Below are positions 42,777 to 51,451 of a stretch of DNA of 64,000 bases, in pieces (the first letter of the stretch is position 1; every line of letters starts with the position of its first letter). Origin of the DNA: DASQUK01 sp963756425 (lineage in GTDB: Bacteria; Actinomycetota; Acidimicrobiia; Acidimicrobiales; VFJN01). Location of the stretch: the NCBI GenBank assembly GCA_963756425.1, contig CAVWNW010000007.1, forward strand, positions 341,105 through 405,104, written 5' to 3'. A program made the position numbers and the translations under genes. The notes under the pieces are model-generated. The model saw only the letters and a program-made list of their open reading frames with translations. It was not told the DNA's origin and did not search any database.

Positions 42777-44194
42777 GAAGCGAGGAACTCGTCGCAGTTG
42801 CGGGCGGCGATGGCCATGATCGCCGCCTGGGGGTTGACGCCGGGGGCGTCGGGGAGCAGCGACGCGTCGTTGACCCGCAAGTTGCGGTGGTCCCACACAC
42901 GCCCGAAGCTGTCGGCCCCCGTGCGGTGGCGGTCCTCACCCATGCGCACGGTCGACGTGAGGTGCACGGTCATGAGGTTGGCGCGGCTCCGGGTGAGGGC
43001 GTCCCACCACGCACCCAGCTCGTCGATGCGGCGCACCACCGGTCCTCCCAGGATCGACGGGTACAGCTCGGTGGCGCCCGCCGCCAGCAGCAGCTCGCCC
43101 AAGTGGACGATGCCCCGGGCCAGGCGGCTCAGGTCGGCGTCGGTGAGCGTGTACGTGACGACCGGCGATGCCAGCCCCGGTACCGCCAGGACCCGTCCAC
43201 TGCCCTCGCTGCGGATGGCGGCGTAGTAGACGGAGATGTTCTCCCAGTCGGCCAATGCGTCGCCGAACGGCAGCCCGGTGTCGGCGAGCGCCATCGCGAT
43301 GTGGCCGCGGCGGCTGGCCGAGCCGCCGATCGTGAGGCTGGGGGCGAACTCGGTGACGCGATGCATGGGCACGTCGCCGTGGTCGATCGGATGGGGGAAG
43401 CGGGCGGCGATCTTGACGGTCGGATGCATCTTGAGGCCGTTCCCGGCGTTGCGGCGGATGCCGCTGCGCTGGAGAAGGGCGGGCGTCTCGACGGCGCCGG
43501 CGCACACGAAGACGTGGTCGGCACGGATGACGAGCCGCTCGACGGCACCGCCCGGGTGGCGGCGCCGGGCGCGCACGCCCACGACCCGGTCGCCCTCGCG
43601 CAAAAGCCGCTGGACACGGCAGTCGGCGACGATCGTCGCCCCGGCGCCCAGCGCGCGGGGAAGCATCGTCCGCGACATCGTCTGCTTGACCCCGCGGCCG
43701 GCGGCGTCGTAGCGGAACACCCGGGCGAACTCGACGTTGCGCCACCCGAGCTTGGTCGCCCCCCGCTCGAGCAACGCGGACGACGGCGGCGGTGCGCCCG
43801 GAAGGGTCGACACGCCGAGGTCCCGCTCGACTCGGGTGGCGTGGCGGGCGAGCTCCTCGGGCGAGAACCCTTCGATGGCGTAGCGCGCCTCCCAGTCGGC
43901 GGCCAGCGAGTCCGGGAGACGGTGATAGAGGCCGCTGTTGACCTCGGTGCTGCCCCCCACGCAGCGGCCCTCGGCGTAGGCGATGTTGGGGTTGCCGAGC
44001 GCCAGGGACGCACCGTGATGGCGGTACTTCGTGACCATCTCCTCGAGCGAGAAGGGCTCGTGGGCGTCGGCATCCACCCAGGGGCCCTCCTCGATCACTG
44101 TGACCCGGCGCCCGGCGTCTGCCAAGCGGGCGGCGGTGATGCCGCCCCCGGCGCCGGAGCCGATCACGAGGATCTCGGTGTCGAGCGTCCCCAT
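42773..44194 (-). CDS. GMC family FAD-dependent oxidoreductase (operon gene 6)
   Basis: A 473-residue flavin enzyme of the glucose-methanol-choline family, cholesterol oxidase-like in length. The FAD motif is EILVIGSGAGGGITAARLAD, then EGRCVGGSTEVNSGLYHRLP near residue 85, VFVCAGAVETPALLQRSG, and the C-terminal LRVNDASLLPDAPGVNPQAAIMAIA. The active-site His pair region is VHLTSTVRMG. It should oxidise an alcohol to aldehyde or ketone. ATG 44194 overlaps the stop of the 108-residue gene by one base. The tight junctions suggest these two proteins work as a complex. Confidence 0.88.
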   Translation of the reverse strand: MGTLDTEILVIGSGAGGGITAARLADAGRRVTVIEEGPWVDADAHEPFSLEEMVTKYRHHGASLALGNPNIAYAEGRCVGGSTEVNSGLYHRLPDSLAADWEARYAIEGFSPEELARHATRVERDLGVSTLPGAPPPSSALLERGATKLGWRNVEFARVFRYDAAGRGVKQTMSRTMLPRALGAGATIVADCRVQRLLREGDRVVGVRARRRHPGGAVERLVIRADHVFVCAGAVETPALLQRSGIRRNAGNGLKMHPTVKIAARFPHPIDHGDVPMHRVTEFAPSLTIGGSASRRGHIAMALADTGLPFGDALADWENISVYYAAIRSEGSGRVLAVPGLASPVVTYTLTDADLSRLARGIVHLGELLLAAGATELYPSILGGPVVRRIDELGAWWDALTRSRANLMTVHLTSTVRMGEDRHRTGADSFGRVWDHRNLRVNDASLLPDAPGVNPQAAIMAIAARNCDEFLAS

Positions 44195-44520
44195 CAGGCC
44201 GCCCGCGACCCTGCCAGCTCGTTCTCGGCGAAGATCACCAGCGACTTCATGGCCCGCACGTACTGCCTGACGACGCCGATGGGCCCGGTCTCCCACGCGT
44301 GGAGCCGCGCTCCCAGCGCGTCGTCGCCGTCGAGGTGCCCGAGGGCGCGGAGTGCCGCGGCGTAGCCGCCGAGCAGGATCGATTCCCCTGCCAGGCCCAG
44401 CCGCAGGTGCTCGGGCTTGTCGCGGAGCGAGCCGTCGACGAACGCCTCGACCGACGACCGCACCCCGGGGTCGTCGGACGAGACGAGAGCCGCCACGACG
44501 TCGCGCTCGAACCAGAGCAT
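44194..44520 (-). CDS. Small protein coupled to the GMC oxidoreductase (operon gene 5)
   Basis: A 108-residue protein with no family I recognise. It is mostly helical and soluble: FERDVVAALVSSDDPGVRSSVEAF, LRLGLAGESILLGGYAAALRAL and VVRQYVRAMKSLVIFAENELAG. No signal peptide or metal motif is visible. Position and coupling by overlap (TGATG) make it a likely small subunit or chaperone of the GMC oxidoreductase, as gluconate dehydrogenases have. ATG 44520 follows GGAGGGAGAGC-poor sequence, so translation start is less certain. Confidence 0.65.
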   Translation of the reverse strand: MLWFERDVVAALVSSDDPGVRSSVEAFVDGSLRDKPEHLRLGLAGESILLGGYAAALRALGHLDGDDALGARLHAWETGPIGVVRQYVRAMKSLVIFAENELAGSRAA

Positions 44521-44599
44521 GGAGGGAGAGCCTACGGGTTGGCGTCGCCGCGGGGAACGGCCGCGCTCGGCGCCTCCGCTCGGCGCCTTCGCTCGGCCT

Positions 44600-45532
44600 C
44601 TATACCTCTGGCCAGCGACGACGTTGGCGGCGGCGCTTGCCGCGGCCGTCGCCGAGGGCCCAGGCGCGGCGCCAGGCCGGGGCCGACGGCCCGGTGAGCG
44701 CCGGGGACGCGCCGGCGTGGGCCCGGCGCCGGGCCGACCACCAGTCGGTCGTGGCCTCGTCCGCCAGCGCCTCGACGGCGCGCTGAATGGTGGCGGACAG
44801 GCGGCGGGCATTGTCGCCGGGCTCTGGTGACAGAGGGGCTCCGAAGGTGACCGTGGCGGTGGCAGGCGTTGGCCAGCGCTTGCCCTTGCGCAGGATGCGG
44901 CCGGTCCCGTGGAGGTGGATCGGCACCACCGGAACGCCGCAACGCAACGCCAGGTAGGCGGCGCCCCCGTGGAACGGCTGGCCCCACCCGTCGGGGCTGC
45001 GGCCCCCCTCGGGGAAGATGAGCATCGACCAGCCGGCGTCGATCAGCCGGGCCGACCGGTCAGCGGAACGGCGCGACACCCTGGTGCGCTCGATGGGAAT
45101 GGCGCCGATGGCGAGGGCGGACAACGCGCTCGTCAGCCGGGTCCGGAAGAAGTAGTCGGCCGCACCTCCGACGAACAGCTTGTGGCGCCAGGTGTCGGGG
45201 ATCGCGGTGAGCAGCACCGGCGTGTCGACGTGGCTGTGGTGGTTGGCGGCGAAGATCACCGGGCAGTCGTCGCGGTCCGCCAACCCGTCGAGGCGATCGA
45301 GGCCCGAGACCTGTGGCCGGGCGAGGGCGGTCACCAGTCCCCGGCCCACGGTCTCGACCAGCGCCGCACGCGCCAGCCGCGCGGGGTAGCGGCGGGCCCA
45401 GTCGGTGTCGTAGTCCGGGCCCGCCCGTGGCGGAGCCTCGCGGACGTCCACGCCTGCGGGCACCGACGGGGCCGAGTACGGGAAGGGCAGGCGCGGCAGC
45501 CGCCTGGTGAGCGCGTCCGGGAGTGCGGCCAT
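44600..45532 (-). CDS. 1-acylglycerol-3-phosphate acyltransferase family protein (operon gene 4)
   Basis: A 310-residue PlsC-type acyltransferase. NHHSHVDTPVLL gives the HX4D catalytic motif near residue 98, IPIERTRVSRRSADR the second block, and FPEGGRSPDGW the glycerophosphate-binding block, with VPIHLHGTGRIL as block four. The last 40 residues are a very Arg-rich tail. It should place an acyl group on a glycerol or alcohol phosphate at the membrane. It starts 15 bases after the LarA-like gene stop. A second PlsC-type enzyme in the window is fused to a HAD domain. Confidence 0.85.
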   Translation of the reverse strand: MAALPDALTRRLPRLPFPYSAPSVPAGVDVREAPPRAGPDYDTDWARRYPARLARAALVETVGRGLVTALARPQVSGLDRLDGLADRDDCPVIFAANHHSHVDTPVLLTAIPDTWRHKLFVGGAADYFFRTRLTSALSALAIGAIPIERTRVSRRSADRSARLIDAGWSMLIFPEGGRSPDGWGQPFHGGAAYLALRCGVPVVPIHLHGTGRILRKGKRWPTPATATVTFGAPLSPEPGDNARRLSATIQRAVEALADEATTDWWSARRRAHAGASPALTGPSAPAWRRAWALGDGRGKRRRQRRRWPEV

Positions 45533-45547
45533 CGGGCGTCCTCCGCC

Positions 45548-47143
45548 CTACTTGACGTCGGCCATGACGAGCGGCGGGTTATGGAGGTGGGTGATCGTGG
45601 CGTGGCGGCCGACCACGTCCTCGGCCATCTCGAGGGCGTCGGCCAGCGTCGACGCGGGCGTGAAGCCCAGCCGGCGCACCGAGCGGGTCTCGCCGCCCAC
45701 GACGATCACCTTGCCCGTGTGCGCCAGGCCGTGGCAGCCCCAGTACCACATGTAGAAGGGATGCACCCCGTGGTACGCGTAGCTGGTCCGGTAGAGGTGC
45801 CGGTACCACTCGTCCTCGGCGTATTGCTTCTCGTAGCGGGCCTCGATCTCCAACGGGTCGGTCGTGTCGGCCAGCACCTGCTCGAAGAAGTCGATGTAGC
45901 TGGGATGGTGCACCGGGTGGAACTCCCAGGTGGTCGGGTGGCTCATGATCACCACTCCGCCTTCTCGCACCAGCGGACGGCCGCGGTACATGTTGAAGAA
46001 GTAGCCCAGCCCCAGGCACATCACGAGGATCGGGTTCATCACCGAACCGACGTTGTAGGGGCAGATGTAGGGCAGGCCCATCGTGAGGATGTCGGTCTGC
46101 CCCTCGATGGGCACGAGCTGCTGGCGGAAGACGCTCTCGACGGTGACGTCGTGCACCGCCTCGACCTCGCCCGCCTGCACGGAGGTCACCCCGTAGGGCG
46201 CTTGCCACGCCTGGAAGATCCGGCGGCGGGCCTTGAGGGGCAGGCGGTCGAGCCCCGCCTTCATCGCGACGAAGCTGGCCCGGTCGCGGGCCGTCCACTC
46301 CCATTCCCGCTTCTGGAGCACGGCCATGGGGCCGCCGGTCCCGAACGTGTCGTTGTTGAGCGTGGTCTCGATCTGGAAGATGTTCACGCCGGCGTCGCGG
46401 AGCACCTTGCCCATCCGCCAGTTGGAGCTGTGCAGCTCGGAGTGATGCCGGTCCATGAAGCTGCGGCTGTGCAGCATCGTGGTGACGTTGTGGTGATGCC
46501 GCAGGCTGCGGTAGCTGGCCAGGCCGGTGGCGGTGGACTTGTGGCCGCCGTCCATGGCCACCAGGTTGATGTTCACGTAGACGACCAGGTCGCTCTCGGC
46601 CGCCCGCTTGTTGATCTCGACCTCCTCGCCCTGGGGCGTTGTGCCGAGGAACGCCAGGTTGTCCGGGTCCTCGGCATCGTGGTTGTACAGCAGGCCGTGC
46701 GGGGCGAAGGCGTCGTAGACCCGATCGCCGACTGCGTGGCGCAGCTCCGCCTCCGTCATGCGCCGGTGGAGGGCCAGGGCGGCGATGATGTGGACGTCGT
46801 CGACGCCCGCCTCGGCCGCCAGGTCGAGCACCGCTTCGATCACCCGCTGGCGGATGTCCGGGCGCCGCATGGGCGGCAGCGGCAGCGAGATGTCGTCGAA
46901 GCAGATCGTGAGCCTCATGCCGGCGTGCAGGAGGGCCCGGAGCGGCGGACCGCCCCCGAGGGGGGTGTCGAGCGCCTGGCGGATGGCACCCTCGGGGTCG
47001 TCGAGCGGCTCCAGCGGCTCGCCCGGGTAGAGGACACGGGTACGCCCCGCGGGCAGCCTCTCCAGCCGCAGGCTCTCTCCGTGATGGAACAGGATCGGCG
47101 GCGTCGAGCGGTCGACCTCGAGCACGAAACCGGGGCGGGGCAT
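45548..47143 (-). CDS. LarA-fold (DUF2088) protein with altered catalytic residues (operon gene 3)
   Basis: A 531-residue protein related to the nickel-dependent lactate racemase LarA. Matching regions are CFDDISLPLPPM, LALHRRMTEAEL, FLGTTPQGEEVEINKRAAESDLV in two pieces, and GGHKSTATGL with HHHN 16 residues on, the spacing of the LarA cofactor lysine and nickel histidine. But the substrate arginine is Leu in DISLPLP, and the histidine ten residues before the lysine is Ile/Asn. No LarB, LarC or LarE maturase is near. So the fold is supported, racemase activity is not. Its start overlaps the dehydrogenase stop (TGATG). Confidence 0.78.
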   Translation of the reverse strand: MPRPGFVLEVDRSTPPILFHHGESLRLERLPAGRTRVLYPGEPLEPLDDPEGAIRQALDTPLGGGPPLRALLHAGMRLTICFDDISLPLPPMRRPDIRQRVIEAVLDLAAEAGVDDVHIIAALALHRRMTEAELRHAVGDRVYDAFAPHGLLYNHDAEDPDNLAFLGTTPQGEEVEINKRAAESDLVVYVNINLVAMDGGHKSTATGLASYRSLRHHHNVTTMLHSRSFMDRHHSELHSSNWRMGKVLRDAGVNIFQIETTLNNDTFGTGGPMAVLQKREWEWTARDRASFVAMKAGLDRLPLKARRRIFQAWQAPYGVTSVQAGEVEAVHDVTVESVFRQQLVPIEGQTDILTMGLPYICPYNVGSVMNPILVMCLGLGYFFNMYRGRPLVREGGVVIMSHPTTWEFHPVHHPSYIDFFEQVLADTTDPLEIEARYEKQYAEDEWYRHLYRTSYAYHGVHPFYMWYWGCHGLAHTGKVIVVGGETRSVRRLGFTPASTLADALEMAEDVVGRHATITHLHNPPLVMADVK

Positions 47144-48378
47144 CAGCCTGACTCCTCCTCACCCTGCGTTCTGGTTGTAGCTGTGCGGTCATAGACCGTG
47201 TCGCTACCACCAGTTCGTGTGGCGCCTTCTGCCCGGAGGTCGAAGGCGACCTTGACCGCGCCGCGGCGCCCGGCGTTGGCGGCGTGCTCGATGGCGTCCT
47301 GGTAGCGCGCCAGGGGATAGGTGGCGGACACCAGCCGGCCGAGGTCCAGGCGGCGGATCAGGTCGATGGCGGTGGCGAAGTCGTGGCCCCGGTCGTCGTG
47401 CTCGTCGTAGGCGTAGACGCCCCGCAGGCCGACCTCGCGTTGCCACACCGGCGTGAGGTCGAGCGTTGTCACGCCCGGCATGCCCACGAGGTGGACCGTG
47501 CCCCGGGGCGCACACACACGGATGGCCTGGGCGATCGACTCGGCCGCGCCGACGCAGTCGATCACGGCGTCGACCCCGGACGTGAGCTGCCCGTGGCCGA
47601 GCACCAGCGACGCGGTCGCCGAGCGGACGATCCTCTCGAGCTCTCCGGGCGCGCACACCGTGTCGGCGCCGAGCTCCTTGGCCCAGCGCTGTTGGTCGGG
47701 ATGCTTGGCGGTGGCGATGAACGGCCCCCGGGGCGTGCGCAACGCGCCGAGGGCGGCGATCGTGAGGAGCCCCAGGGCCCCCGATCCGATCACTGCGACG
47801 ACGTGGTCCGCGACCTGCTGCGCCGCGTGGACCGCGCAGGCGGCCGGCTCGACGAGCACCGCCTCCTCGTCCGTCAGGTCGTCGGGCACGTCGACGACCT
47901 GTGACTCGTGGATCACCATCTCCTGCGACCACCCGCCGCCGGTGGACTCGCAGAACCCGCACTGCAGGCCGGGCTCGATGCCGCCGAACGCCACCCGCTC
48001 GCACAGGTTGATGCGCCCCTGTTGGCACATGTCGCACGGCGGGTTGATGCCGCGCGCTGCGCAGTGCAGCACCGGGATCACCACCACGCGGCGGCCGTCG
48101 TCGAGATCGCCGACGATCTCGTGGCCCGGCGTGAAGGGGAACGACACGATTGGCTCGAAGTAGCGCGACGACCTGCCGTCGATGGTGGCGAGGTCGCTGC
48201 CGCAGATCCCGGACAGTCGGGGGCGCAGCCGCCGCCAGCCGGGACCCGGCAGGTCGGGCGGGTCGACGTCGCGCAGCGACAGGGGGCCGTAGCGGGCGCC
48301 ACCTCCGGGCCGCAACGAGCCCGCCACCATCGCCGCCGCGTAGCGGGCCGGCCGCCGGGAGAAAACCAGGGCCTTCAT
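47143..48378 (-). CDS. Zinc-dependent medium-chain alcohol dehydrogenase (operon gene 2)
   Basis: A 411-residue dehydrogenase. The catalytic-zinc cysteine and histidine are in SGICGSDLATI and FPFTPGHEIVGDL; the structural-zinc cluster is partly unusual (CDMCQQGRINLCERVAFG). The cofactor loop is VVAVIGSGALGLLTIAALGA. The C-terminal 30 residues are a low-complexity Thr/Gly/Glu tail. It would oxidise or reduce a secondary or long-chain alcohol with NAD(P). ATG 48378 overlaps the previous TGA by four bases. It is the second gene of the eight-gene operon. Confidence 0.87.
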   Translation of the reverse strand: MKALVFSRRPARYAAAMVAGSLRPGGGARYGPLSLRDVDPPDLPGPGWRRLRPRLSGICGSDLATIDGRSSRYFEPIVSFPFTPGHEIVGDLDDGRRVVVIPVLHCAARGINPPCDMCQQGRINLCERVAFGGIEPGLQCGFCESTGGGWSQEMVIHESQVVDVPDDLTDEEAVLVEPAACAVHAAQQVADHVVAVIGSGALGLLTIAALGALRTPRGPFIATAKHPDQQRWAKELGADTVCAPGELERIVRSATASLVLGHGQLTSGVDAVIDCVGAAESIAQAIRVCAPRGTVHLVGMPGVTTLDLTPVWQREVGLRGVYAYDEHDDRGHDFATAIDLIRRLDLGRLVSATYPLARYQDAIEHAANAGRRGAVKVAFDLRAEGATRTGGSDTVYDRTATTRTQGEEESG

Positions 48379-50795
48379 CCGGCCCTCCCGGCGGTCTTTG
48401 AAGATCTTCGGGGCCTAGGCCCCGAATTTCCTTCAAAGACCTTCATGAGCCGCTCCGCCACGGTCGGACCACCCCCGCGCCATGCTGGCCCGATGGGCAA
48501 CGGTGGTTCGGGGGCGCCGGCCGCCTTGTCGAACTGCTCGACCAGCCAGCCCCGCTTCCGGGCGAGCGCCGCCAACCGCGTCTCGGGGTTCACCGCCACC
48601 GGGAACCCGACCGCCTCCAGCATGGGCAGGTCGCTGGTGGAGTCGGCGTAGGCGACCGCCTCCGCCAGGTCGAAGCCGTTGGCGGCGGCGTAGTCGGCGA
48701 GCAGCGTCGCCCGGGCCTCGCCCGTGGGCGGCACGTCCACGAGCTCGCCCCGGTAGGTGCCGTCGGGTCGGGTGTCCAGCCGGGCGCACACGACGTCGTC
48801 GAAGAGCGGCCGCAGGGGGCCGATGGCGAAGTCGAGGGCCCCGGTGATGAGCAGCGTGCGGTGGCCGAGGCCGCGATGCTCCCGGACGCGGCGGATGGCG
48901 GCGGGGAACGACTTGGCCAGCAGCAGGTGGCTGAACATCTCGTTCGAGTCGTCGTCGAGCTGGGCGATGGGCGCCCGGTCGTAGCGCCGGTAGAAGTGGC
49001 GCAGGAAGTCGCTGCGATCCCGCCGGTCCAGCGCCAGCAGTGACGGCGCCTCGGCCAACGTCTTGAGCACGTAACGCACGCGGTCGTCGCGGGGAAGCCG
49101 CCGGGTGGCTAGCCAGGAGTACGAGGCCACCACGTTGGAGGCGATGAGCGTGTTCTCGAGGTCGAACGCCGCGAAGTGCCGCTCGGGGGCGAGCACCTGG
49201 CGTCGCAGCCGGTCCTGGCGGTTCTCGTTCGTGCGCCCGCCCGGCGTGGTCCGCACGCGGGCATGCCGGACCACCGACGGAAGGTGCACCTCGTGCACGT
49301 ACGTGCGCCAGTCGATCACCCGCGGGTCGAAGCAGAACGCGGCCTGGTCGTCGGCGCCGAGCGTGTCCCACAGGGCCAGGAGGCGGTCGACCCCGTAGAT
49401 CGCCTCGCATTCGGCGTAGGCGCCGTAGAGCTCGACGTAACCGAGGGCCCGCTCCGCGTCCTCCCGGCGCTCCTCGAGCTTGGCCGACCACGCCGCCTGC
49501 CGGCCCCGCAGCGGCAGCGACTGCAGCGTCGACTCGGCCCGCTCGATGGCGCTCTTGGCACGAACCAGTTGGCGCTGGACCCGCCCCCGCCCCGGGAACG
49601 ACCAGTCGGGCACGACGATCGGTTGCCCCTCGGCGTCGTACAGCGGTCGCTCGAGGAACCACTCTCGCACCAGGTCGACGAGGTGCCGGTAGCGCAGCGG
49701 ATTGGTGGATCCCGACGCCACCTGCACGATCGCCGGCGCCTCGGGCGGCCCGCCGGCCGCGACCGCGACCACTGCGCCGACCACCAGGTCGACGGGAATG
49801 ACGTCCACGGTGCCTTCGGGAACGCCGGGAAACTCCCGGAGCAGGCCGCGGGCGTAGCTGATGATGATGGGCTCGGCCATGCGGAAGCCGCGGATCCAAC
49901 CGGGTCGGGGCTCGGCCCATGCCGATTCGATGATCGACGGCCGGACGATCGACACCGGCAGCTCGCCCCGCTGTTGAAGCAGGGCGCGCTCGCCCAGGGC
50001 CTTGGTGTAGGCGTAGGCGTCGGGCCAGCCGAGAGACGCCGCTCGTGCCCGCCCGGCCTTGACCATGCGGTCCTTGACCCAGGTCTGGCGCCGCTGCTCG
50101 GTCTTGGCCGCCAGCGCGGGCGTGCCGGCCGCCCCCAGTTCGTGGCGGGCCTGCTTGCGGAAGCGCGCGAGGGCTTCCGGGGTGCGGCTCGCTGACTCCG
50201 CGTCCCGCCGGGCGCGGCGGGCGCCGTCGACCTCGCCGCGCCAGTCGACGTCGACGAAGAAGGGGCTGTCGTGGACCGGCTCCTCGGGTGCCGCCCCCCT
50301 GCGGTTGCCGGCGACATAGCAGGTCGACACGGCGATCAGGTGGGGAGCAACCCCCAGGTCCTGGAGGGTGCGGGCGATCCGGCTGGGACCCAGCAGGTTG
50401 ACCTCGACGGCGCCGTCGAGAGGCGAATCGAACGCCACGGTGGCGGCCGAGTGGACGACGATGTCGCACGACGCCAGGATGGCGCGGTCGGCGTCGTCGA
50501 GGCCGAGCCCGTCACTGCCCACGTCGCCGGCGATCACCTGGACCTGGCTGTCGACGAGCGCGTCGAGCTCGGATCTCCCCAGCTCCGCGCGCAGCCGATC
50601 GAAGGCGTCGTTGCGGAAGATCTCGCGCCGAGCCCGCTGGGCAGCCGAAGAGCGCTTCCCCGGCCGCACGAGCAGCACCAGCTCGCACCCGGGCACCGAC
50701 CGCAGCAGGCGCTCGATGAGCGCCGTCCCCAGGAACCCGGTGCCACCGGTGATGGCGATGCGCTTCCCCCCGAGGGCCTCCGCTACGGACTCCAC
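48375..50795 (-). CDS. Fatty acyl-CoA reductase (NAD-binding) fused to HAD-IB domain (operon gene 1)
   Basis: An 806-residue fusion. Residues 10-340 are a male-sterility/fatty acyl-CoA reductase type Rossmann domain (IAITGGTGFLGTALIERLL, VVHSAATVAFD, YAYTKALGERAL with YXXXK); residues 340-520 are its C-terminal helical part. Residues 540-760 are a HAD-IB domain with motif I FAAFDLENTLI, LLITGAL and YADSTSDLPMLEAVG. The second motif I acid is Glu instead of Asp. The reductase should make aldehyde or alcohol from acyl-CoA. GTG 50795 is 23 bases from the divergent TetR ATG. The stop overlaps the dehydrogenase start, and a large palindrome covers the last codons. Confidence 0.85.
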   Translation of the reverse strand: MESVAEALGGKRIAITGGTGFLGTALIERLLRSVPGCELVLLVRPGKRSSAAQRARREIFRNDAFDRLRAELGRSELDALVDSQVQVIAGDVGSDGLGLDDADRAILASCDIVVHSAATVAFDSPLDGAVEVNLLGPSRIARTLQDLGVAPHLIAVSTCYVAGNRRGAAPEEPVHDSPFFVDVDWRGEVDGARRARRDAESASRTPEALARFRKQARHELGAAGTPALAAKTEQRRQTWVKDRMVKAGRARAASLGWPDAYAYTKALGERALLQQRGELPVSIVRPSIIESAWAEPRPGWIRGFRMAEPIIISYARGLLREFPGVPEGTVDVIPVDLVVGAVVAVAAGGPPEAPAIVQVASGSTNPLRYRHLVDLVREWFLERPLYDAEGQPIVVPDWSFPGRGRVQRQLVRAKSAIERAESTLQSLPLRGRQAAWSAKLEERREDAERALGYVELYGAYAECEAIYGVDRLLALWDTLGADDQAAFCFDPRVIDWRTYVHEVHLPSVVRHARVRTTPGGRTNENRQDRLRRQVLAPERHFAAFDLENTLIASNVVASYSWLATRRLPRDDRVRYVLKTLAEAPSLLALDRRDRSDFLRHFYRRYDRAPIAQLDDDSNEMFSHLLLAKSFPAAIRRVREHRGLGHRTLLITGALDFAIGPLRPLFDDVVCARLDTRPDGTYRGELVDVPPTGEARATLLADYAAANGFDLAEAVAYADSTSDLPMLEAVGFPVAVNPETRLAALARKRGWLVEQFDKAAGAPEPPLPIGPAWRGGGPTVAERLMKVFEGNSGPRPRRSSKTAGRAG
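48393..48441. repeat. Large palindrome at the 3' end of the reductase-HAD gene
   Basis: GGTCTTTGAAG (48393-48403) and CTTCAAAGACC (48431-48441) pair fully; inside them CGGGGCCTAGGCCCCG (48409-48424) is a perfect palindrome. The hairpin spans the last 20 codons before the next start, so it could act as processing site, attenuator or partial terminator within the operon. Confidence 0.65.
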
Positions 50796-50803
50796 CGCGT
50801 TTG

Positions 50804-50819
50804 TCTACCATCTGGTAGA
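50804..50819. promoter_or_regulatory. Palindromic operator between TetR and the lipid operon
   Basis: TCTACCATCTGGTAGA has perfect seven-base arms (TCTACCA/TGGTAGA) around a TC centre. It lies between divergent starts 23 bases apart and covers the A of the TetR ATG, so a bound TetR dimer would block both transcripts. Confidence 0.65.
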
Positions 50820-51451
50820 TGGCACAGGCGACGCCGACGCGGGGCAGCATCGGAAGTTCGCGCCGCACCAACACCGCCGATCGGATCCTTGACGCCACCC
50901 TCGACGCCTTCGGTAGCCGCGGCTACGGAGCCACCTCACTGGACGACCTGGCCCGCGACCTGGGGATCCGCAAGCAGACGATCCTCTACTGGTACCCCTC
51001 GAAGGAGGCCCTGCTCGATGCGGCCATCGACCGCACGACCGCCGAGCTCACCACCCGGCTAGAACGCGCGGTCGCCCATGCCGGTCAGGGGTTCGACCGG
51101 GTCGACGCCATCGTCCGGGCCATGTTCCGGCTGGCGGCCCGCCACCCGTCGATGCTCGGCTTCTTGCGGGAGGTGAGCCGGCTGGGACCTCCAGCCTCGA
51201 CGCGCCTCGTGGCGGCCGTCGCCCCGCTGGTGGACCGGGCTGCCGCGTTCCTCGCGGTCGAGATGGACGCCGGGCGGATGCGGCGTCACGAGCCCCGCCT
51301 CATCCTCCTGGCGGCCTACTCGATGGTGACCGGCCTGGCCGCGGAGGTCGAGGTGCTGCGGGCGTTCGGGGAGGAGCCCACGCTGGCGTCGCTGGTGCGG
51401 CGCCGCAACGAGCTGCTGGCGCTCCTGCGCGCCGCGCTCGTGCCGGCCTGA
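50819..51451 (+). CDS. TetR family transcriptional regulator
   Basis: A 210-residue TetR regulator. The HTH lies at residues 20-65 (ILDATLDAFGSRGYGATSLDD, DLGIRKQTILYWYPSKEALLD), followed by an all-helical ligand domain (FRLAARHPSMLGFLREVSRL). It is divergent from the reductase-HAD gene and its own start overlaps a palindromic operator, so it most likely represses itself and the eight-gene operon until a lipid-like ligand binds. ATG 50819 follows no obvious ribosome-binding site and may be leaderless. Confidence 0.87.
   Translation: MAQATPTRGSIGSSRRTNTADRILDATLDAFGSRGYGATSLDDLARDLGIRKQTILYWYPSKEALLDAAIDRTTAELTTRLERAVAHAGQGFDRVDAIVRAMFRLAARHPSMLGFLREVSRLGPPASTRLVAAVAPLVDRAAAFLAVEMDAGRMRRHEPRLILLAAYSMVTGLAAEVEVLRAFGEEPTLASLVRRRNELLALLRAALVPA

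Noticed and set aside
45548..47143. Calling this gene lactate racemase larA
   Set aside because: Two catalytic positions differ and no maturation genes are present, so only the fold is reported.
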